From contig CM057062.1 in NCBI GenBank assembly GCA_029945375.1, positions 1,426,001 to 1,490,000 of the forward strand: a DNA stretch of 64,000 nt, given 5' to 3'. Shown piece after piece: positions 1 through 12,874 of the stretch (position 1 is its first letter; each line of letters opens with the position of its first letter). Under the pieces are notes generated by a model, which was not told the DNA's origin, made no database searches, and was given only the letters and a program-made list of their open reading frames with translations. Made by a program: the position numbers and the translations under genes. This stretch comes from Agaricus subrufescens. Its lineage: Eukaryota; Basidiomycota; Agaricomycetes; Agaricales; Agaricaceae.

Positions 1-1152
1 TCGCTGCGTCTTCGTCCACGGAACATGCGAACCACCCTCCACCACCTCCAGAGTAAAGTTCCTCCACGCCTTGTACACTTTCGGCAACTCCTCAGCCACA
101 ATTATCTCATCCTTATCCCCCAAAATAAACAAACAAGGCAACATCGTCTTTCCCACCTCATCAAACACCCCCACCCTCTATTTCCTCGTAAGCGAACGAA
201 CCATACATTGCCGCGACATGCTCATTATCCTTCCAAAACACCTCTCCCGAACTTCATCAGACAATGTACCGCAACACGCACCAACAAAGTCCTGGACTCC
301 AGATTGAAATTCCTCAACCGTCGGTGAAACCATCATCCGATTAATATACTCTCTCCCCCGCGCCGTCGCCAGCCTTTTCATTTGCATGCCATCTAAAAAT
401 GGCATACCTGCAATATTAATGATCCCAGCAACATAATCAACCGGGTGAAGAGTAAGTATATCCATCAAATGAGAAGCTATCTAGCATCCAAAAACGTTAC
501 TACCCAGAGGCTAGAATTTTAATCTTGATATACACTTACCTCCTAAACTCCTACATCCCAAAAAAAAAAAAATCATCATCAAAATCTTCGTTCACCCAAA
601 AAAAAAAAACCAACATACCACCCAACAACAAAAGGTCTCCAAACGCCAAACGCCTGAACAACAGTATCAAAATCCTCCGCAAACCTCTTCCACTCCCATC
701 CCTCACCCCCCTCCGGCTTCCCACTCTTCCCATGACCTCTCGCATCATACCTAACCTTCAAATCCACCATCAACACCAATCCTCACCCACAAAAAAAGAA
801 ACTCACAAGATAAAACCTCTTCCTCCACTCAACATCCTCAAAAATATCATCAAAAGCCGTAAAACTCCACGCAAACCCATGTATAAACACAATCGCCTGG
901 TTCGAAAGATCACCAACTGCATTCGCATTAAATGTTCGTTCCGTCCGCAGATACCAGCATTCTCGTGGCACCAGTAATAGTACTACTCCCGCTCCCGAAA
1001 TCCGACGTCAACTGCTCCCGATCGGCCGAGGAGTTAACAGAGTGTTCAGTTCCTCTGACCAAAACGGAAGAAACACTACCCATCCGTTCAACGGTCGAGA
1101 CAGCGGCGGGTGTAGTAGTGTTCGTAGCGATAGCAGTAACCTGATCCATCAT
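1..1152 (-). CDS. alpha/beta hydrolase-fold protein, 3' end outside window, apparent frameshifts
   Basis: The minus strand encodes a typical alpha/beta hydrolase: VFIHGF (oxyanion-hole region), RYDARGHGKSGKP, then a GWSLGG nucleophile elbow, and at the C-terminal side FILGDKDEI (acid Asp) and GGSHVP (catalytic His). Start ATG is at 1152. Exons as I read them: 1152-807, 755-619, an 11-nt micro-exon 550-540 that carries the nucleophile Ser, then 476 to the window edge; introns 756-806, 551-618 and 477-539 have GT/AG ends. The reading frame shifts by one base near 930 (TTTAATGCG where TTTATGCG would keep frame), near 240 (a T run) and near 180 (a G run). These are either assembly errors at homopolymers or a dying gene. 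Substrate unknown; epoxide hydrolase-like or esterase activity is possible. Family confidence is high, exact model is not. Confidence 0.72.
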
Positions 1153-1882
1153 GAATCAATCGCAAGCACCTCAATATCAGAACAAAGTATCTCAAAGTCG
1201 CGATTAAACAGAGAGAGAGTAGAGTAGAGCGGGGCGAAAGAAATGAGAACCCTCAGATACATAAGCCTCTCCTACACCCACACCCTAATTTAAAGGAAGG
1301 GTGTCTCAATCCCCTTTTCGGCATGATAGTCCGTCATGATACTTATCCACCAAAGAGAACCAATCCCTATTCCCCGTATACAATCCCATATCATCCAAGC
1401 TTACCAATTTCCCATTCCCCTTGAAACAACCAAAAAAAAAAAGAAAAAAAAAAAAAAGACAACTACCCAAAAAACGGCGTTCCGAAAACCCGCATATTAC
1501 TACCAAAGACGCCACCCAACGTGGTTGGAGATAATAAGATATTGATAAAAGATTTTTTTTCTACCCCCCGTCGTTTTGGTTTGTACGGCGTTTTATATAA
1601 ATTTGTCGCTGGTACTGTATACATAGCTATCTGTTCTAGTTTTGACAAGTCATAATAAAAATTATCTTTGAGGCATTGTTAGTGGTATAGAATATATGGG
1701 ACCAATAGAGGTAATTTTGGATGGTTGATAGGAGAGGCGAGGCGTTGTAGATACCATGTATAACCATTTCTATTAGCTTGAATTGATAAGGGTGGACATC
1801 AGCGTAGTGTGTGCAATGTGTAATCCGTGATCAAGCATGAAGTTTGATATTCATTGCAATGTAGAAGGATAAGGTTACAAAC
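1153..1882. other. intergenic region, head of hydrolase to tail of AlkB-like gene
   Basis: About 730 bases between the hydrolase start and the stop of the AlkB-like gene. It contains A-rich tracts (about 1430-1458) and AT-rich sequence; open frames here are short and unsupported. It must hold the hydrolase promoter and the 3' UTR of the neighbour. I see no RNA gene in it. Confidence 0.5.
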
Positions 1883-3019
1883 TCAATTATTCACTTTAAA
1901 ATGCAACACATCAAATCCCTTCCCATACCACTTCCCCCAATCAAAATCCGGATCAAAATTCTCTTCCCCAAAAGCCGTAATCAAACCCTCAGCATCATTC
2001 CTCCCAACATCCGTGGCACCATCTAAAATCGGTCTAGCCTCCTCCCGACTTTTAGCTCGAGCACCAACCCCCCAAATGGTGTTGAGAGCAGGATTGATGT
2101 AAGTGCCGATCCAACGGAAAGTGAGACTGATACGGGCACCGTTGTTGATTTGTTCGGAAGGGGATTTAGTTGAGAGTGGACGTTTGTCTGTGGATATTCC
2201 GTGAAGCCATTTTTTGTTGGTTTCGAGGCCGAGGATGAATAGAGAATTATCTGGGAGGGGGATGCGTTGGGTTGGGCGTGGTGGGGGTTGAGTGTGATGG
2301 GATGTTGTTGAGTTTGTTGGGGTTGGCACGCCGGTTAGTAGTCGTTCTTGTTCTCTTATGGTTTTGTCTTTTTTTTGGCGGAGGGTCATGATGCGTTGAG
2401 CGCCTAGACTGACGTTGACGATGAATGAGTTGCGGTTGATGTCGATGGTTTTGTCGGAGTGATCCGAGATATAATCTGCTCCGGTGCGGTAGTGTTGGAT
2501 TAGGACGTGATTCACTGGGTGATTTAAAACCTGGAAGTGAAAGATAAAAGCAATTAGTGACTGGGTTATAGCTTCTTTTTCTGTATAATCGTTCACCTTT
2601 TGAACATGCTCACGAATTAGCTGGACCGTTGGGGTAAAAGGCAACAGTGGAGGTGATTCATCCGCAGGATGACGATATATAGGATAACTAGACCATCACT
2701 GGTTGAAGCAACGTCGTCTCAGATGAGCAGGTTATGCTCACCTTCCGTCTTCGTCTACAATCTCGCCTTGCTGTGCCACCAATCTCGGTACTTCTCCTCC
2801 TATTGATACCTCACAATTAGACGAGTTGTAAGCATAGACGGTAAAGAACATACCGCGATGCATCATTTTAATCCAATCAACTTCCTCAACCAGCGTGGTA
2901 TATGCACTTCCAGCCAGATCGGTGGGCAGTAAATTATAAACCACGCGTGAGTCGCCCGATCCCAGAGTCGCTTGTTCATCCACCAGAGGAGTTCCTAATG
3001 TTCTAGCTGCCGTAGACAT
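1883..3019 (-). CDS. AlkB-like 2-oxoglutarate/Fe(II) dioxygenase, 320 aa
   Basis: Four exons on the minus strand (3019-2854, 2799-2742, 2687-2597, 2530-1883) join in frame to 320 residues; introns of 54, 54 and 66 nt all have GT/AG ends. The protein has the double-stranded beta-helix iron site: HSD at residues 130-132, a distal His at about 216 (KKWLHGI) and the 2-oxoglutarate-binding Arg region ARISLTFR at about 238-245. The LGLETNKKWLHGI...ARISLTFR spacing is that of the AlkB/ALKBH family, so repair or demethylation of alkylated nucleic acid is the likely role; the closest ALKBH class cannot be set by eye. A diverged copy of its first exon and upstream DNA recurs at 19573-20950, so its promoter has been duplicated. 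Confidence 0.82.
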
Positions 3020-4400
3020 GCGTGCTTCTGAGTTAAAGTTTTGAGTTATCGCGCGTTAGCTATTACTGTTGGTTGCGATGGAATGGAGAATCCTTGGCCG
3101 AGGGTATGGGAGTGGAAGTTGAGAAACTCGCGCATTTATGATGATCAGAAGTCAAGGCTGAAGAGGGTATGTATTGTGATGTGTATCAAGTGGCTGTGCG
3201 GTTCTATATCAGTCATTTGTCGTCAATTGTAATCACTGCCTCGCGAACCTTCTAGGGACGGCCAATGCCTTGATGTCGATGACCTATCTTGAAGATGATG
3301 TGTTCTCGTTTTCTAGTCCCGTGTTCTTTCTCAAACGTTTGCGGCCCGTCGAGAAGTCGACTATATTTAGTAAAACGTCGGGTCATGACCCTATGTTTTT
3401 TCGTCACTGCCTCTAAATTTACATTTGACATCGTTTAACTTTGCTGGGTCTGTTTGTGCTATAGTGCTTTATTTATCGCATTGTCTCCACATGATTTTCG
3501 AAGGTAAACTTGAGAGGACCACAACGGGGATGATGGATTTGTTTCCAGATGAGGCAATAGCCTGATGGTGCTAGTCGGAATCAGGGCTGGAAACGAGTTT
3601 GAATGTGGGCCGGGGATGTTTCGGGAGTCAATGCGAACTGTCAGCGACCGTCATACTCGGAGATGAGCGCTACTAAGTACATAGACTGAGAAAGGCGAGC
3701 GTTTATCTCACCTTCCTAGATGATTGTTCGGGTGTAACCAACGATGCTAGCCTAATTGACAATCACTGTTTACTTCGAGGAAGAAGCCGTAATTCTGTGA
3801 TCTCTAATTATATCCGACGACGTATCTGATTGGGTTTGGAACCAGTTCAGCAAGTGATAGGTGGAACACGGTAAAGTTTATACCTTTGCAGCACGTAGAT
3901 TTCCGTTATAAATAGCTATAGCTGTGTTTTAGAACAGGAAGTGGCGGATGTTAAGAGGAAAAGCAGAGGAAAAGCGTCTACTGGCTTGCGTGCGGAACAA
4001 CTATTCTGAAGAATAGCTGCCACCTCGTCCTCATTCTTTGGAATGCATAGACGTGTCGGGATATGTAGTATGCGGTTGTTGAAGTAGAGGAATCAAAAGA
4101 ATGGTGTGTATCGAGGCTTTATAGTGGTTCGTCGGGGGTTGAATTGTTTGTCACCGATTAGTGCCGAGTAGGGCAGAAAAACGTTCCGAAAACCGAAACG
4201 GGAAAGGCAGGCCTGCAAATGCACAGCATCGAGGCGCACGAGTCGCCCGCTGCTGGATTATAAGAGGTGCAGGTGCCGTTTGCTTCGCAGCTTGAGCCAA
4301 GATTGTATGAATTGTTACATTGAGCATAAAAAGGTCAATAACTCACGCAACGCGAGGGGGCAAGGGCGCAGAGCTTCGGCTCACATGCTCTGAGTTGCTC
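2955..4400. repeat. duplicated segment: AlkB exon 1 and upstream region (copy 1)
   Basis: Most of exon 1 of the AlkB-like gene and the roughly 1.4 kb upstream of it match 19573-20950 with many small differences. Shared landmarks include the words around GTTCATCCACC near 2980 and 19585, a TATTTAGTAAAACGTCG block near 3365 and 19960, and GCTTTATTTATCGCATTG near 3468 and 20055. No gene is recognisable from 3020 to 4400; it is promoter-side DNA of the AlkB-like gene. Confidence 0.75.
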
Positions 4401-7284
4401 GTGTCATCCCTGTGGCTCGTCGAGGGTTGGCAAAAGTGGCGGACCGTTGGTGGATACGAGACACGCAGTTAAGGGTAAATTGCAGACGGAGAAGCTTACT
4501 GTGTCGACCTGATGTACAATGTGGTCCTCTGCGTCAGAGAGTACGAGAGATGTTCGGAAGAGTGAATCGATAAGGACAATGCTGGAAGGGAAGAGACTCA
4601 CCGGTCGGGAAAAAACACCGTCAACAGCAGAGAAAAGAAGTGCAGGCCTATCCAGGCAAAACAAAGCGAACAGAACAACAGGAGTCAGAGACAAACTCAG
4701 GAACAGCGTGATCCAATGGTTTCTTCCTCCTCTCACCCCAGTCTCGTCCAGCACCGAGCCTCATGCCCTCGTCACCACAAAATACACGGACCTATGTTGA
4801 TCTTGCCCAACACAGTTTCAATAATTTCACCACCATGTCGGACACGGCGTCTTCGAGAACAAACCCAACTATTTCGCAGATTCACGCGCCCACGACCGCG
4901 GCTCTGCGCGCAAACAAAACCAGGAAACAGTGGTCAGGAGACAGTAGTCTCGAAACAGGAAGGGTGTCAGGGATGAATGGCTGCGAGTGTGTTGTTCTAC
5001 TTCAGCAGGTAGAAGATGCAACCTCATTATTCTCACATCTCAAGACTCGGCTTGTTAAGATGTCCGCTCAAAAAGTGTGGCCTCGAGGTATTTTCAATAC
5101 CGTTATTCCGACCCCCACATTTGAGCGGTCAGAGAGTACACCAACAGGTGGAGGCCCGTAACAGAGGTGCGTAAATCACCTGCAATGCAACCTGTATCTC
5201 TTGCTCATTGGCCAGAGGGTAGTTACTAATATTCGACAGGTCCCGAGAGCGTCAGTGCTGAATTTGTCTAGTACTGTCCTGGATACCACCCTTCTCCATG
5301 TCGACATCTCGCGTCTCGAACGCCGCTTTAAATAGCAACTGACGCAAAACCGGCCTATTCACTCCACTCGCTCCATCTATGAGCTATAGCACATCAGCAC
5401 GCATATTCCGCCAGCCGTAAAGTGATCTCCAACTTACCAAGGCCTAGTCTTTCATATCAGACAACAACTGATACACCCGCCTCGCTTTCAACCGAAGCCT
5501 CACCTGTGAACGCATATCTCTTCTTGGTACCCCTGGTTACGCGAATCTAGCAAGCCTCGAGATTCTCCCGTGTTTTTGCGGGCGCGACACCTCTGGCGGC
5601 TTTGATCGCGTCGCATCATCCCCAGTGTTCCGAGTCAAGTTGCCTTGGAAATCCCATATCAACATGATCAAGCAAGGCAAATAAAGCATTGTGTCCTTGC
5701 TTTTCGCATCCCGGAGCACCAATCTCTACAGTTCAAGGTAAGATAACTTGCCGAAGAGTTTTCGTCCTTGGAACTGATGGGTCCTTGGAATGTCCGACAA
5801 AGCTCAGCGCCCACAATCCATCTGATGAACTGGTATCACAAAGTCATATCAACACTATCCTGTATCGTCTCAATCAGAACAACTTTATCCATGACGGTAG
5901 TTTGAAAAGCTGCCCAGTTGCCTGAACTCACATTTTCGGGCACCCTAGACCCGATATGGAAATGTTGCGAATGCTATGGTCACAAGCCACTTGCGAAGCT
6001 GGCGTTCTAACCCTGGCAACAGATGTCGAGTGTGTGTTTCGGAACTCGGAGCGACATACGCGTGATAACAGGAAGAGACTTCTGATTCGAGCTCAACTGC
6101 GCCCAGCTACTTTCTCAGCATTCATTGATATGCGAGCAAGACACGTACAAACGTGTCTACGATCCTTTGCGCCGTACCCGATCGATTTGACACTGTTACG
6201 CCAGAGTTCGTTGGTTTCCTGGGCTCGCTTGGCCGAGAAAAGGGGCGTAATAAGGACTAAATGGAGTCGTCACCCTTGGTGGGAGGGAGCACGTCTGCAT
6301 ATCAGGAAAAGACCAGTGTCTTTGAGATGAGTTGTTGTGATTGCTTGGCGGAAGAATCTGCTGTGTAACGCAAGGGATTGCGAGCGCGCCCGCTGGAAGA
6401 GGTCCGGCTGGATCATCCCCGTGGAGGTCATGGCCTGAGGACTAGGGAAATAGACTGCTGGATATGCGGGAACTTGTGTTCTTGCCGGTCAAGCAGTGAG
6501 TGACGCACGAACTTTGAGCAATCCTTCTGAAAGAACCGACAATACGGCTACTTGGTGATATCCCAAAACTACGAGGAAGAGTGAAGATGTGCACAACTTC
6601 CCGAGATAACGAGGGCTCACAGATGTGCCAAAGCCTTGGCTTTTGCTGCTGCTTCGGATACATGACGTTTCGTGCGCGGACGGTGCTCTGGATGAGGTCC
6701 ACCTTCTGGCATCCAGCGACGCTCCCTGTTCTACTTTGTGAGGGAGAGAAGATGGTCTGGTGTTGGCATCACTGATTAAAGATGTGAGCGGCCACCGTCC
6801 TCTGCCAGAAAAAACCTCGGCTGTGAGACAAGGCGGGAAGATTTCTTTCCCATTCCAGTCGCGCTTATAACTACCACGTTCATCAGGGTGCATACTCCTA
6901 CGCCGAGGCCTCTCCTTTCTTTAAACACATTCGGTACGGTCTCAACGCTTAGGAATACTCAAGCGATCATCAGCGATCAGCACGCACAAATTACCCTTTG
7001 GCACGTTCTCTCGACCTGGATTCTAGTTTGCCATGTTCGAGGTGCTGGATCGGATGATTCGGCGGTTTGGGTATGTGCGTGTGTGATTCTGGGTGTGTAG
7101 GGTTTCCTGTGCATATTTGTCCCTTCATAACAAGCGAAGGCATGCCCCAAACGTATCCGTATCTAACTATTTAATAGCTCTCCAAACAAACAAGGCCTTT
7201 CTACTTTCCCTCCGCCTCTCTTACGTGTCCTTCGTTTCCCGCTCTCATTCGTCTTGCTCAGCCTTAGACGCCCCCTTTTTTGAA
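4400..7284. repeat. cassette 1, upstream part: decayed coding sequence
   Basis: This block aligns with 20950-23971 and, more weakly, with the DNA upstream of the other small genes. It holds coding-like minus-strand stretches, for example a hydrophobic segment near 4640-4740 that recurs near 21300-21380, and one at 5537-5722 containing LYLPCLIMLIWD. No copy gives a continuous gene, so I treat it as a relic. The start of the transcript of gene A probably lies in the pyrimidine-rich stretch at 7195-7260. Confidence 0.55.
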
Positions 7285-7956
7285 ATGTCTAAACTCGCTC
7301 ACAGTCAAGCTCACCTTGGAGAGCAGTTTTGCTCTCCGAGGGATGAGCCCTCTCGGGCCCCCGCCTCAACTTTCGAAGACCAGCGATTTGTTCCGCGCCC
7401 CCCTCCTTCTGTACAATTTGTCAATGGTGGCGCAGAACATGTATTTCATGATGTGACGGGGGCACCTTCGCCGACCCACGCTGCTGTAAGCCGCATTCTA
7501 TATTTGCTGTGTATCAGCTTGGTGGAAATTTTTAATGCTTATTCTGCGTAGTTTTTCCACAGTCTCAGGCCCTCAGAAGACAATATCGGTGGCAGAGGCC
7601 GAGAAACATCGGCTCGGAACGTACGCACAATCAGTATCCTCTCTTGGTGTGCACATAACTCACTCGCGATTGTTCCTCGGATTCAGGCCCAAAGTTCGGC
7701 CGCCGAATATGCAGGACTGTCCGTCTATCCAGTCAAGCACAGGGTGGCCGCGTGTTTACATGCCTTAAAGAACTCTCTCTGGCGCGCTCTCCGACGCCTG
7801 GGTAACGCCACCATGGTATGTCCAACATTCTTTAATCCAATTCTTCATTGCGCTAACGGGTTTGTAACATCATAGCGTACCGTTTCACTTCTCATGGAAG
7901 AGGTCAGAGAACGTGTTCCCGAATGGGCTCCTCTAACTCGTCACCTTCTCAATTGA
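7285..7956 (+). CDS. small unknown protein, cassette family member A, 155 aa
   Basis: Exons 7285-7485, 7577-7633, 7687-7815 and 7876-7956 (67, 19, 43 and 26 codons plus stop) join in phase 0 with GT/AG introns of 91, 53 and 60 nt. Gene B at 23972 has the same structure, with exons 2, 3 and 4 of identical length (57, 129, 81 nt), and readable similarity along the protein (VAEAE near the 5' side; VPEWAP and HLLN at the end). Conserved exon lengths in diverged DNA argue for selection on the protein. The N-terminal third is Pro/Ser-rich; the C-terminal half looks helical and basic then acidic. I see no signal peptide and no known domain. Function unknown; relatives are C, D and E in this window. 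Confidence 0.72.
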
Positions 7957-9490
7957 CTTAATCAACACAACGACTTATGGCACAAGATAGACACAAGGAA
8001 ACACGATTAATGGATTGAAATAATTTAGAACAACTGCTCATTCTCAATCTATGGATTATATCTTGATGCTTGTACACTAATACCACACGTGTTCCACCGG
8101 TTCGATTTTTCTTTGGACCCGACTCAAGCTGTGAAACTCCGAGCCGCTATCTTTTCCGCAGCAATAGTTGTGTCTTTCATGCTCATGTTTAGAAGCTGTA
8201 TTATATTGCGGCCGTGATCAGGTCGAGGTCGTTCCCGATATGAGCTAACTTTATAACGAACTCCGTGCCAGGCTGAAACCAGTCGTGGTCATCTGATGGG
8301 AAAAACTTGGTTCATTGTCCTTATGTCACAGAACAACAGAAGTCCTTCGACAAATGTCCACTCGGAATTCCCGGTCTCGGTCTTAATTTAAGTTCCCTCA
8401 AGATCCTTCTGTAGACAGAGATGTAGACATGTCTGATTTTAGATTAGTATGAAAGTGATATTGATGAGCGGTTGCGCTGAATTTGATGAAGCAAAAGAGA
8501 AATCACCCCCTTCTTTCCTTCCCGCGGTGAGCTCGGAAAAGTCACTTGCTGTTGAATATGAATCCTTGCCGACTCCACTGATGGCATTCAGTCCGGGTAA
8601 TGTAGGGCATCTCAGTGTTCTCAAGGACCTTTATGGTGTTATCTAATCTTGGCTTCGCTCTTGGTACATAATTAATTGAATATAATACGATGCGTGCTTA
8701 TGTATCAGGAAGCAGGAAACGAATTATCAGTCAGTAAAGTTTAGGCAGCAACTATTCTGGTTATATTTAGAGCACCGAATTAAATCAACCTATCAATCAT
8801 TAATAACAGCATTAGTGATAGGTATACTTACCAAATATGACGAATATAATGGGATTTCATAGTCTTCATTGTTGTTTTGTAAGTGCTGAGGATAAGCAAA
8901 CACAGAAGGACCCTCCTCAGGTTGTGTCACTTTCGTACGAGTAACCCAGAAGATATTATGTCGGCTATTCAGTATTCCTTGCTCAACAAACGGGAGCATT
9001 ATCGCACCTGGGTGTAAAGTTAGATAGAAGATACCTGATCCGCAGATCGATATGACTCATGCAGTGTCTGATCGACCGCCGATCAACTGTGTGAGAGACG
9101 TTCATAACACCGAGAAATCCGAATATCCACGTAAGGTCACACTAATAGATAAAAGGCTTTGGCTATGTCTTGGCTGTGTCATGGCTGTGTTTTTGGCTGT
9201 ACCTTGTCGTTTGTTCGCTTCGCAATCGGAAATTCGCGACCAGCAAGTTTGAGTAGTCACGTAGTCAGAAAATCGGTCAAAGGATCCATGTTTGTAGAAA
9301 AAGGGCCAAATGGCCCAAAATGTAAAGAGATCATTTGAATGTGAAACATTAACCAAGTCCGAGTTTGAGTTCTTCGTAAAGTAGCTGAATTTGGAACAAC
9401 CGAAGTGTTTTCAGCCCTACCAATTGATGTGCTTCGCTGAATATGAATTTACGGATCGGTCGATGACGAGGACAGGAAAATCCCAACAGC
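7957..9490. repeat. cassette 1, downstream part
   Basis: This DNA aligns with 24680-26380. It includes a coding-like minus-strand fragment at 8793-9030 (FVEQGILNSRHNIFW) whose longer copy is at 25246-25902. A degenerate copy of the short tandem repeat at 26017 lies near 9160-9200. I see no intact gene here. Confidence 0.5.
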
Positions 9491-9499
9491 CCTTTCAAC

Positions 9500-9690
9500 G
9501 AGCCACCTTAACCGAGCCGCTCACCCCCACAGTGGCTCCAGACATGCAACCAATACCGCGGCACTCTTTCCCCGACAAGATGTCTTGCCCAGGAAGCGGT
9601 GCACAACGTCTATTTATAACCGGCTTGTGAGGGCTGAAGATTATCATACCCAGACCTACAGTCGTTTTGTATAAGGTCGGCACAAGAGCG
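9500..9690 (-). pseudogene. GPI13 relic 1
   Basis: Short minus-strand remnants of the GPI transferase gene. The words CCAGGAAGCGG near 9590 and CAGTCGTTTTGTAT near 9658 match 60430 and 61606 of the intact gene, and the translation retains KTTVG and PLPGQ words. Two distant parts of the gene are now adjacent, so most of it is deleted. Confidence 0.5.
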
Positions 9691-11260
9691 TCGACTCAAG
9701 AATTGCTATTGGGATAAAGCGATGTCTTTAGCGCACCCTATACTCACTTTTGGAACCTTACATGATGACTTGATGTCTATAGCGATACTGGAGCAGGCTT
9801 TATTTTAAGTGAGAGGACACCTGGGTGTGTGTGTACGGTATGCTAGGATCCAGAATCGAATGAAGGTGCTAGCAGTTACACGGCCCTGGATGGTCGCTTT
9901 GTGCTTTTTGACACGATCGCAGGCAAAGGTTTTTGAAGCAGAAAAGAATATGTTAGGTTGAGGATAAATTGAGAATAATGGGAATAAATTAGGCGATGAA
10001 CGGCTTAGTGGGTGATATATAAGATTGACTTCTATTGGGTATCTGACCTTGTGTTTAGACTCAAAGAGGAAAATGAACAAATGAACGAGGGCAAGGTTGT
10101 AGGTCACCCGATGTGTTGAATTTACCTCCGTGACATCACCCCACTCAGCCTTGTCTTCCCATCCCCAACACTGCGACGTGCATGGATCCATTTTCAAAGC
10201 ACTAAATGTCTCGCCCTTACCATCAAGCCCGGTCCGACATCCCCAATGATAGGCAAAACAGTTTACATTTTCATGCGTTTACGACTGCGGTATACCAGGA
10301 GATTCTCAGCACATATAAAGCAAGAAAACAGTAAACTCGAAAGGGGCAAGTGAGCAGTCGTAGATCCTATCTTTTTTACGAGTGTAGGTACGTCGTTCTG
10401 CCTTGTGACATAGAAGACGTACCATGACACCGCTTTCACTTTCTCAGGACTCTCATTGTGTCGAACTAGAGCTGATACATGTCTTTTGATGCAATCAGTG
10501 CATTTATTCTGCATGTACTTGAACAACAAAGAGTCGAGGGCTTACACATACCTAGAGGCCCTGTAAGGAGCGCCAATCTATTGAGAGCGGCATTGGTGAT
10601 CTTACCTTGTTCAGATCCACTCAAACCCAATCTATTTGCCCCGTCTTTGAGCCATAACATGCAGCACGTCGTATTTACGCAGGTTTTAAATTGTTCTGTT
10701 AACAGTATCAAGACCTCTCTTTGTCATTGCTACCAGACAACAAACAATCTACCTGCCTCACTTGCGACTGAAGCTTCACCCGTGAACTCATATCTCTTCT
10801 TGGTACCACCTGTTATGCGAATCTAACGAGTTTCAAGGTTTCCCCCTGGTTTTGTGGACGCGATACTTCTGGCGGCTTTAATCGTGATCCATTAACCCCA
10901 GTGTCCCCAGTTGACAAGTTGCCTTGAAAATCCCACACCAGCACAATCAAACAAAGTAACTTAAGCATTATGCCCTTGCTTCACATCTTGCGTCATCTTG
11001 AAACACGAATCACTACAATTTAAGGTAAGATACTTCGCCGAAGACTTTGCGTCCTTACAATTGATAAGATATTTGAATGTCCAGTAAACTCGATGCCCAT
11101 AATTCACCCGAGGAGCTGATATCACGAAACCATACATTATTCTATTTCGTCTCAGTCAGCACAACGTTATCCATGATAGAGTTGAAAAGCTGCTCAGTCG
11201 GCTGCACTCAAATCTTTGAGCACCTTGGATCGGATACGGAAATGTTGTGGGATACCATGG
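9691..11260. repeat. cassette 2, decayed, no small gene left
   Basis: From 10150 to 11260 the sequence resembles 5260-5990, 22000-22640 and 27900-28760, including the ATATCTCTTCTTGGTACC word near 10788 and 5514. The small gene that ends the other cassettes is missing, and the block runs straight into another GPI13 remnant. No intact open frame is supported. Confidence 0.45.
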
Positions 11261-11329
11261 TCACAATACACTGATATCGCGAAAGTGGTGATGAGGGGGA
11301 ATTATACTCCTACAAGATCCTAGCACGTA

Positions 11330-11430
11330 AAATCCCGACAATCTTGCTTGACCAGCCCTCCTCGAAGTATGCTGATGAAGTCGCAGCGGTGAGTGTGCAT
11401 TTGCCGGCGAGAAAGATGAACAGAGTGACC
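11330..11430 (-). pseudogene. GPI13 relic 2
   Basis: About 100 bases with GACCAGCCCTCCTCGA and GTGTGCATTTGCCGG words that line up with 61430-61480 of the intact GPI13 and with the relic at 33315-33390. It is too short to encode anything. Confidence 0.4.
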
Positions 11431-11459
11431 GTGAGGGGATTGAAGTGTGTGTACTCATT

Positions 11460-12477
11460 TTTGTATTCTTATCTAATGAGAAGTCTGAGTCTTGGTGGGA
11501 AACAATGTAGTGGGTGCGATTGATAAGGGGTTAGAGTTATTGTTTTTGAAGTGGTAAGATATCCTGAAACCTAGAGTGGCTGATAAACAAACAAGAGATA
11601 AATGAACCTCAAGTGACACCAGAGCAAAATTTACTGCAAAAGAACTCACTCCCTAGGCTCAACAAGGCCTCAGATTCCTCTTGGAAGAGAGAGCACGTCT
11701 GGGCGTGTGCATTGTTGCTAAAGCCTAGGAATTGAAAGGAGGCTGTAGGAACGTCGAAGCCCGGGGGAAGTTTGCTATGGATGTCAATTGCAGGAAAAGA
11801 CCTGCGGTGTAGAACCTAGGCACATGAACAATTCCAGTCGACAAATAAGGTTGGCCACCATTAGGCATCAAGAGGTACATCCATCGTGTACAAACTTGGG
11901 GCTGTATGAACTGTATCATTTGGTGCACAAAGAGGTACTATTTGTGCGGCAGTGACTAACAACAGAGTCTCCATTAGCCTGCTCTTGATACGTTCATGTG
12001 GGTCTATCTGCTGAGTTGTCGAGATTTGACACAAACAGTTTGATGGTTGCCCAAGGTTGAATACAAGATGGGCAGAAGAAGGACGTGCAAAGTCCTATGA
12101 TACACCGCATGGTCCTAGTTTATAATAGGGTGTTTTGCACCAAATAGTACAATGATACTTTGAGGGTACGCACCAGAGGTGTGAATCAGTCTGTGTGCAC
12201 GATGTTGAAAAGTAAAAAAAGAAACTGACTGTAGTAACAAGGGTCCATCAAAGGACTATATAGGCATACTGTAGCCAGCGCAGCAAACAAGGAGGAAAAT
12301 GAAATCAAATAATAAAGAAATCAGAAACAAATCCAGGGGCGCGGCATGACTGCAGTGTGTTGAATTCATCTCCCCACCCCCTCACTACCATCCCATTGCT
12401 CACAGGGCCTCGTTTTCATTTTCTTGCTACTACAAAGGACATGGATCCAATTTGAAGCAAATGAGCCTTCGTTGCCT
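11460..12477. repeat. duplicated segment matching 33575-34640
   Basis: The block aligns in order with 33575-34640. Shared words include GGCTGATAAACAAA and GAGAGCACGTCTGGGC. Minus-strand hydrophobic coding-like sequence near 12240-12340 corresponds to the membrane-like segment at 34400-34500. All frames are broken. Confidence 0.45.
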
Positions 12478-12874
12478 CTATTTTGGATCTGACATACCCA
12501 ATGATGAGGAAGACCAGTTGGTCAATCTACGGGTGTATGGCTGCAGTACGACGGAAGACTCTGGACACATATAAGCCGGGAACACTGTAATGTTGAGAGG
12601 AGACAAATGTGCTGTCTCAACCTGGTCATGGTGCAAGTGTGTCATTTTACCTCGTGGCATTGGAAGGTGCATGCTGAGTACTCTTATTATTCTCAATTTC
12701 TCAAGTCTCGCCATGTGCTGTGAAACATGGTTGTACTTGTGCTTTCAGTGCATCTTCATATTCTTCAAACTTGAGCAATCAGAACTTCCAGATGGACAGA
12801 GGCCCCAGCCGGGGTTGTTGCACAGATTGCTGTCAGTCCAGTCTATACTGCTTTCTCATTGCCCAAAAGCAGTT

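Noticed and set aside
4404..4754. A membrane protein gene on the minus strand
   Set aside because: The hydrophobic frame is interrupted or shifted in the sister copies at 21.3 and 34.4 kb, and there is no consistent splice model.
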